Below, in pieces: positions 45,925 through 50,316 of a DNA stretch of 50,316 bases. The position numbers were made by a program, and so were the translations under genes. The stretch is from Acidobacteriota bacterium (lineage in GTDB: Bacteria; Acidobacteriota; Vicinamibacteria; Vicinamibacterales; UBA2999): positions 1 through 50,316 of the forward strand of contig JACPPO010000025.1 in NCBI GenBank assembly GCA_016190945.1, written 5' to 3'. Every line of letters starts with the position of its first letter. Position 1 is the stretch's first letter. The notes beneath the pieces were generated by a model. It had not been told where the DNA came from. It did not search any database and was given only the letters and a program-made list of their open reading frames with translations.

Positions 45925-47556
45925 TCAGTTGGTACGCTCGACGAAAGTCCTCGGTTCCAGGCGGCGTCCGCTCGGAAAGCGCCGCGCCTCGCGGCGAGTG
46001 CTCCACAGCAGCACCGGGCCGGCGAGACGAGCGATCAGCCGCGACGCGCCACCCAACTCGGCCTCGATATCGAGCCGCAGCCGCCGGATTCGCTCGCTGA
46101 CTTCGCGATTGGATTCGCGCAGGTACCGTTCCATCGCCCACAGCGCGGCCCCGCCACTCCGCAGTTGGCGCGCGTCGCACGCGACGCGCGCGCGGACGCG
46201 GCCATCGGGATCATCACGAAACCGTCGCCAGCCTTCGAACAGAGTCCGCAACAGGCGGTACAGGCTCGGGCCGTTCCGCTCGAAGTCGCGCGCGAAAGCC
46301 TGGTCCAGTAGCAGCTTCGACTGCTCGCGCGAGATGGCCGGGTGCGCGAAATTGACCTGATACTGTCCGTGGATGTCGGCCAGTTCCACATCGTCCAGTA
46401 TCCGGCCCTCCGCCGCCATCTGCCGGTACAGCGGCGTGCCCGGCACCGGCGTATAGAGCATGAACTGATGGCAGTCGGCTTCGTGGGCCACCGCATGCTC
46501 GATTTCCTCCGTGAGGTTCTCGGGCGTGTGGTGTTCGAGTCCGATGATGGTCGACGCGTGCACGCGGATGCCGTGGCGGTGGAGTTCCCGCGTGAGCGTC
46601 AGCGTGTCCGCGCCCTGAAGCTTGGTGTAGCTGGTGGCCGCCGATTCGAGCCCGATCGAGACCGACGTGATCCCGAGCTCCGCCAGCTGGCGCAGGTCGT
46701 ACTTGCGAAGAGCATTCGCCGACGAAAACACGAACATCGACCACGCCTTGCCGTGCCGCTTCATCTCATCGAGCAACTGGAGCGCGCGCCGCCTGTACAG
46801 CAGAAAGTTCTCGTCCATCATGAAGAAGGTTCGGACCCCGAGCCGGCGCTCGACCTCGCACATGACGTTGAAGAGCTCGGTTCCCGTCTCGTAGAAGTTC
46901 ATGAACCGACCCTTTCCGCCGAAGAACGCCGACGTCGTGCAGAAATTGCAGCCCACCGGACAGCCTACCGATGGAATGATGGTGGCCGCCGAGTTGTCGC
47001 CACCTCTCGGCCCGCGCAAGCCCATCACGCGGAATCCGAAGGAGGACGGAAGGGCCGGGTGCTTCACCGGCGCGTCAGTCGGTTCGCCCAGATAGTGTCG
47101 AAACCAGGCAATCCCTTCTCCTTTGACGATGTGATCGGCGTCGATCATCGTTTCGATGCCAGCTATCGCCGCCACGTGTCCGCCGACGACGATCACCGAG
47201 CTTGGCGAATGCTCCCGCACGAGCCTGCACATCTCGCGCACCTTGCCCACGTTCACCACGATTGCCGAGATGCCGACGACGTCATGGCCGCCCGAGCCGA
47301 GCTCGCGCACGAAACGCTCGCGCGTCGGGAAGTCGAGCACGGTAGTCGGCGCAGAGATGTTGTGCTGGATGAGCATGATGCCCCAGGATCGATGAAACAT
47401 CCGCAGCGAGAATGGACCCTGTGCCCGGGTGACTTGGTTGTGGTACAGCTCCATCGGGTTGATGGCCCGGCTGCCGTACTCGTCGTCTCGCGCAAACGGA
47501 CCGAACACGGAGCTGAGCAACACGCGCGCGCGCGTGCCTTTGGGATGTTGCGGCAT
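45925..47556 (-). CDS. B12-binding-domain radical SAM protein
   Basis: 543 aa from ATG 47556 (MPQHPKGTRARVLLSSVFGP). The N-terminal B12-binding-like domain (about 40-155) includes VVGISAIVVNVGKVREMCRL and VIVVGGHVAAIAGIETMIDA. The radical SAM core begins PSVGCPVGCNFCTTSAFFGG with the CxxxCxxC cluster, then FFMMDENFLLYRRRALQLLD and GITSVSIGLES. The helical C-terminus (about 420-543) is family specific. Related enzymes methylate or rearrange lipids and natural products; the substrate is unknown. The track ORF adds 81 antisense-like residues. No partner genes nearby. Confidence 0.87.
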   Translation of the reverse strand: MPQHPKGTRARVLLSSVFGPFARDDEYGSRAINPMELYHNQVTRAQGPFSLRMFHRSWGIMLIQHNISAPTTVLDFPTRERFVRELGSGGHDVVGISAIVVNVGKVREMCRLVREHSPSSVIVVGGHVAAIAGIETMIDADHIVKGEGIAWFRHYLGEPTDAPVKHPALPSSFGFRVMGLRGPRGGDNSAATIIPSVGCPVGCNFCTTSAFFGGKGRFMNFYETGTELFNVMCEVERRLGVRTFFMMDENFLLYRRRALQLLDEMKRHGKAWSMFVFSSANALRKYDLRQLAELGITSVSIGLESAATSYTKLQGADTLTLTRELHRHGIRVHASTIIGLEHHTPENLTEEIEHAVAHEADCHQFMLYTPVPGTPLYRQMAAEGRILDDVELADIHGQYQVNFAHPAISREQSKLLLDQAFARDFERNGPSLYRLLRTLFEGWRRFRDDPDGRVRARVACDARQLRSGGAALWAMERYLRESNREVSERIRRLRLDIEAELGGASRLIARLAGPVLLWSTRREARRFPSGRRLEPRTFVERTN

Positions 47557-47800
47557 CTGGGCATCCAATCTCGAGAGCAGCGTGCGCGATCGGCGAGAGC
47601 ACGAAACGGTGCCGTGCACGTTACGACGAGATGGCCTTTCGCGCACGCACGATCTCGAACTCGTCGACGCATTCGACGTGCCGGATCTGCGGCAGTCGCA
47701 CGCCACTCGTCTGATTTCCCGGCCAGGGGAACGCCATTGTCCAAGGGCGCGCCGACTGTGCCTAAAGCTTAACCCACATCCGACTTCCGCCGATAACACG

Positions 47801-47983
47801 TGCGGTGTGTTTCAAATCGCCACGAGGATTCCGGGACAACTGAGAACGTTGCTCATGTCGGGGTATACGGACGAGATGGTGCGCTGCGAGGTCGCCGGTG
47901 GGCGCAGGCCTTTCCTCCAGAAGAGGTTCACACCGGAGGCGCTCGCGAGGCAGGTGCGGATGGTATTGAATCCGCCGGCCTGA
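47801..47983 (+). pseudogene. Receiver-domain remnant (hybrid kinase tail)
   Basis: In the plus frame ending at 47983, QIATRIPGQLRTLLMSGYTD is followed by FLQKRFTPEALARQVRMVLN. This is the last third of a response-regulator receiver domain of the type that ends hybrid kinases (LxMSGYTD and PFLQKPFTPEAL). The phospho-acceptor aspartate and everything upstream are missing, and the conserved KPF lysine-proline is KRF. No start codon is supported. The 244 bp before it (47557-47800) hold nothing I recognise. Confidence 0.7.
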
Positions 47984-48098
47984 GTCGCCACTCCCAGAAC
48001 AGCGTCCGCGGCAGGAGGTACAGGCTCGGACCGGCCCCCGTTCACCCGCCTCCAGGTTCGACTGCGGCGGCGCCGGCGGCACCCAGCAGGGAGGAGCG

Positions 48099-49313
48099 TT
48101 GGACCCGACATACGACCTTATCGTGGTTGGAGGAGGAGTGGCTGGCGCGTCCAGCGCAATCGCGCTGGCGCCGGACTATCGCATACTCCTCCTAGATCGG
48201 GCAGTGTTTCCCCGCGACAAGCCTTGCGGCGAAGGGGTCATGCCGCAGGGCGTCCAAGTCCTCGCCGAACTCGGACTCCTCTCGGAGATCCTCGCCGGCG
48301 GCGGGACGGCCATCCGGGGCATGCGGTACCGCAACCGGCGAGGGGTCGTGGCCGAGGCGGACTTCCCACTTGGTCCAGGCGAGGTCGCCTTCGGCGTCGT
48401 CATGCGCCGCTACCATCTCGATCAGCTGCTTGTCCGGCGCGCGAAGTCCCTGCCGAACGTCACCGTTCGCGAGGGATTCAGGGTGACCGACGTCGTTCGA
48501 GAGGGCGATGCGGTCACGGGGGTCGCGGGGTATCCGGTGGAGGTTCCGTCCCAGCGCCTGGTGTTTCGCGCGCCGCTCACGATCGGGGCCGATGGACGGC
48601 ACTCTGTCTTTCACGGCGCGTGCCGACTCACCAAGACGTTTCTCCCGCGCAGGCGCTACGGCGTCGCGGGTCACTTGAGAGGCGTCGCCGGGATTGGTTC
48701 GTACGTCGAGGTGATCCTCCACCAGGACGGCGAGATCTACGTGGCGCCTTGCGGGGAGGATCTCAGCCTAGTCGCCCTGCTCCTTGAAGAGCGGGCGATG
48801 AAGTACTTCAAGGGGGATCTCGCCGGCCGGTACCTGGAGTTCCTGAAGAGCACCGCGGGCTTCCGGGAACGAATCGCTCGGAGCGAGATCGTCCCGCCGG
48901 TCCTTGCCGTGGGACCGCTGGGCTTCACGGTCGATCCTTGCTACCGGCCCGGCCTGTTGCTCGTCGGCGACAGCGCTGGCTTTCTTGACCCGATCACCGG
49001 GGAGGGGATGACGTTGGCGTTGAAGAGCGTCAAGGCCGCCGTGCCACTCATCAGGGAAGCGTTCGCCGCCGGCGACTTCGGTGCAGAGATCGGCCGCCGA
49101 TACGCGAAGAGGCGGCTCGAGCTCGTCGAGGACCTTTTCCGCTTCACTCGCCTGCTGCTTGCCGTCTCGCGGCACAAGTCGATCGCCGACCGGGCGATCC
49201 GCCGGATAAGCCACGACGGGCAGTTGTTCCAGAAGTTGCTCGGCATCGCCACCGGAGCCCGGCGATACCGCGACCTCTCGGTCGCCGAGAAGGTCTCGCT
49301 TCTGCTGGGATGA
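48099..49313 (+). CDS. Geranylgeranyl-reductase-like FAD-dependent oxidoreductase
   Basis: 404 aa from TTG 48099 preceded by GGGAGGAG. The FAD Rossmann motif YDLIVVGGGVAGASSAIAL is followed by FPRDKPCGEGVMPQGVQVL, the PCGxG motif of GG-reductase-type flavoproteins, LTIGADGRHS, and the second FAD motif LLVGDSAGFLDPITGEGMTL. The family reduces prenyl chains or halogenates/oxidises small molecules. The C-terminal 80 residues are helical. No isoprenoid genes are adjacent; gene content here (receiver remnant, CopB) suggests a region of recent acquisition (inference). Confidence 0.85.
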   Translation: MDPTYDLIVVGGGVAGASSAIALAPDYRILLLDRAVFPRDKPCGEGVMPQGVQVLAELGLLSEILAGGGTAIRGMRYRNRRGVVAEADFPLGPGEVAFGVVMRRYHLDQLLVRRAKSLPNVTVREGFRVTDVVREGDAVTGVAGYPVEVPSQRLVFRAPLTIGADGRHSVFHGACRLTKTFLPRRRYGVAGHLRGVAGIGSYVEVILHQDGEIYVAPCGEDLSLVALLLEERAMKYFKGDLAGRYLEFLKSTAGFRERIARSEIVPPVLAVGPLGFTVDPCYRPGLLLVGDSAGFLDPITGEGMTLALKSVKAAVPLIREAFAAGDFGAEIGRRYAKRRLELVEDLFRFTRLLLAVSRHKSIADRAIRRISHDGQLFQKLLGIATGARRYRDLSVAEKVSLLLG

Positions 49314-49340
49314 CACTGCGGCGACAAGCCTGGACATTCG

Positions 49341-50297
49341 CTACCGCCACACGCGTACGCCGGCCACGAGGCGGTGTTCGGTCACTGGCTCTCCGTCCGC
49401 GCGCCGAAGGTCGGCGGTGCCTGCGAAGGATCGCTCCCAGACGTAACCAATGTAGGGCGCGAACTTGCGACTGAACTCGTAGCGCAGCCGCAGGCCGAAT
49501 TCGACGTTGCCGACGCCAGCAGCCAGCGCGCGGTCCGATTCGGCCCTGCTGTAGACGTTGGATTCCAGACCCGGAACCAGGATCAACCGGTTCGTGAACA
49601 GCAGGTCGTAGGACGCCTTCAGCCGCGCAGACAGGCGCCCGTCGTCGCCGACGTAGCCGGTCGCTTGAAGCTCGAACCAGTAGGGACTCAAACCCACAGT
49701 ACCGAACGCGAGCCAGGTGTGCGAGCCGGGGCCGACATCCTGTCGAACCCCCAACAGCGTGCCCCAGAACGCTGAATAACCATGCCACCACAAGGCTTCG
49801 ACGCCGGTCGTCGGGTCGGTCGTACGCTCGACCGCCAGGCCCTGGGTCCGCAGCCACAGTTTGTCGATGTCACCGCCGTAGGTTCCTTGTAGGTGCCAGT
49901 TCGCGCCTTGGCCCTCGTTGCCGGACAGATACTCCAGTTCGTCAGCGAGCAGCAGGCCGACCGCAAGGCTATCGGGGTGCCCCATCCCTGGCGTGTGCTC
50001 GTAGCCACCTGAATAGGCATCAGGATCGCGCGCATCCGGTGGCGCGCCGCCGCCCTGCATGGGGCCCATTGCCATCACATCCGCCCCCTCAGCGGGCCGG
50101 GGGTTCGTCTTGACGGCGGGATCGTTGGCCGCGCCATGCTCCTGCGAACTCGCTACGCTTGCGGGCTCTTGGGCCGACACCGGTACCGACCCCAGCAATG
50201 CCACGCTGCACAGCGCGGCCAGCGTGAACCAACGATGACCGCTCCTCGTCCTCGCCGTTCTCTCCGACGACTGTTTCGATATCTGCAGCGTCTTCAT
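49341..50297 (-). CDS. copB: Copper resistance outer-membrane protein CopB
   Basis: 318 aa from ATG 50297 with AGGTGG upstream. A signal peptide (FTLAALCSVALLGSVPVSAQ) precedes a Met/His/Gly linker (VMAMGPMQGGGAPP, then GYEHTPGMGHPDS) that may bind copper, and a C-terminal outer-membrane beta-barrel (about 110-318) with GTYGGDIDKLWLRTQGLAVE and ending GVRVWR. This is typical of CopB/PcoB, the partner of multicopper oxidase CopA. copA would be expected upstream, beyond the right edge (only 19 nt remain). Confidence 0.93.
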   Translation of the reverse strand: MKTLQISKQSSERTARTRSGHRWFTLAALCSVALLGSVPVSAQEPASVASSQEHGAANDPAVKTNPRPAEGADVMAMGPMQGGGAPPDARDPDAYSGGYEHTPGMGHPDSLAVGLLLADELEYLSGNEGQGANWHLQGTYGGDIDKLWLRTQGLAVERTTDPTTGVEALWWHGYSAFWGTLLGVRQDVGPGSHTWLAFGTVGLSPYWFELQATGYVGDDGRLSARLKASYDLLFTNRLILVPGLESNVYSRAESDRALAAGVGNVEFGLRLRYEFSRKFAPYIGYVWERSFAGTADLRRADGEPVTEHRLVAGVRVWR

Positions 50298-50316
50298 GCG
50301 ACCACCACCTCGCGGA

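Noticed and set aside
46342-47772. 476-aa plus-strand ORF
   Set aside because: Antisense to the radical SAM gene, which carries a complete CxxxCxxC core.
1-50316. CRISPR array
   Set aside because: No regularly spaced repeats with unique spacers were seen; the repeats found are isolated inverted pairs or domain duplications.

Overview
The window looks like a chromosomal segment of an Acidobacteriota bacterium, probably class Vicinamibacteria. This is inferred from the very high G+C, a carboxypeptidase-regulatory-domain TonB-dependent receptor, two VWFA-related proteins of the Acidobacterial type, detached MacB-type permeases with a separate LolD-like ATPase, a DUF4892/OmpA protein, and abundant small toxin-antitoxin relics. 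No rRNA, complete tRNA or CRISPR array was found.

Layout. 1-4783 (minus): an OmpA-family DUF4892 protein, a large secreted protein with two DUF4892 domains, then a LolD-like ATPase and a MacB-like permease joined by 4-nt start/stop overlaps. 5026-6104: a graveyard of small genes, with a winged-helix regulator collapsed to its two ends, a DUF2283-like protein, a DUF433 antitoxin, half of a YgiT-type zinc finger and a frameshifted antitoxin. 6201-11998: a stretch bounded by two tRNA-3'-end-like sequences, holding a frameshifted nucleotidyltransferase with its small partner and an efflux operon (adaptor, permease, ATPase, permease). 12079-19867: frataxin CyaY, a VWFA protein, an ABM monooxygenase, a DsbA-like oxidoreductase, a quinone oxidoreductase, a decayed amidohydrolase and a large TonB-dependent receptor. 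19864-29468: polyphosphate kinase, a 913-aa VWFA protein, M19 dipeptidase, amidohydrolase and PhoD phosphatase.

29513-31647 is the most unusual part: a 2.1-kb lower-G+C island with perfect 17-19 bp terminal inverted repeats and flanking target duplications. It carries a truncated IS3-type OrfA and six small passenger genes but no complete transposase. Three of these genes form a tight cassette (92-aa beta-rich protein, 156-aa helical protein, 150-aa Cys/His protein of possible papain-like fold).

31700-35323: a metal-acquisition cluster (His/Cys-rich small protein, coiled-coil porin, ZnuA-like binding protein, ABC-3 permease) with no ATPase gene. 35303-47556: housekeeping genes (pseudouridine synthase, MsrA, sulfurtransferase, HtpX, TIGR00300 protein, a response regulator/histidine kinase pair next to a fatty-acid desaturase, exonuclease III, aspartate kinase, sirtuin, B12-type radical SAM enzyme). 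47801-50297: a receiver-domain remnant, a geranylgeranyl-reductase-like flavoprotein and copper-resistance protein CopB.

Recurrent themes are -10 boxes only 6-9 nt before start codons (apparent leaderless transcription), short inverted-repeat clusters abutting gene ends, tail-to-tail gene overlaps, and genes decayed by internal deletion.
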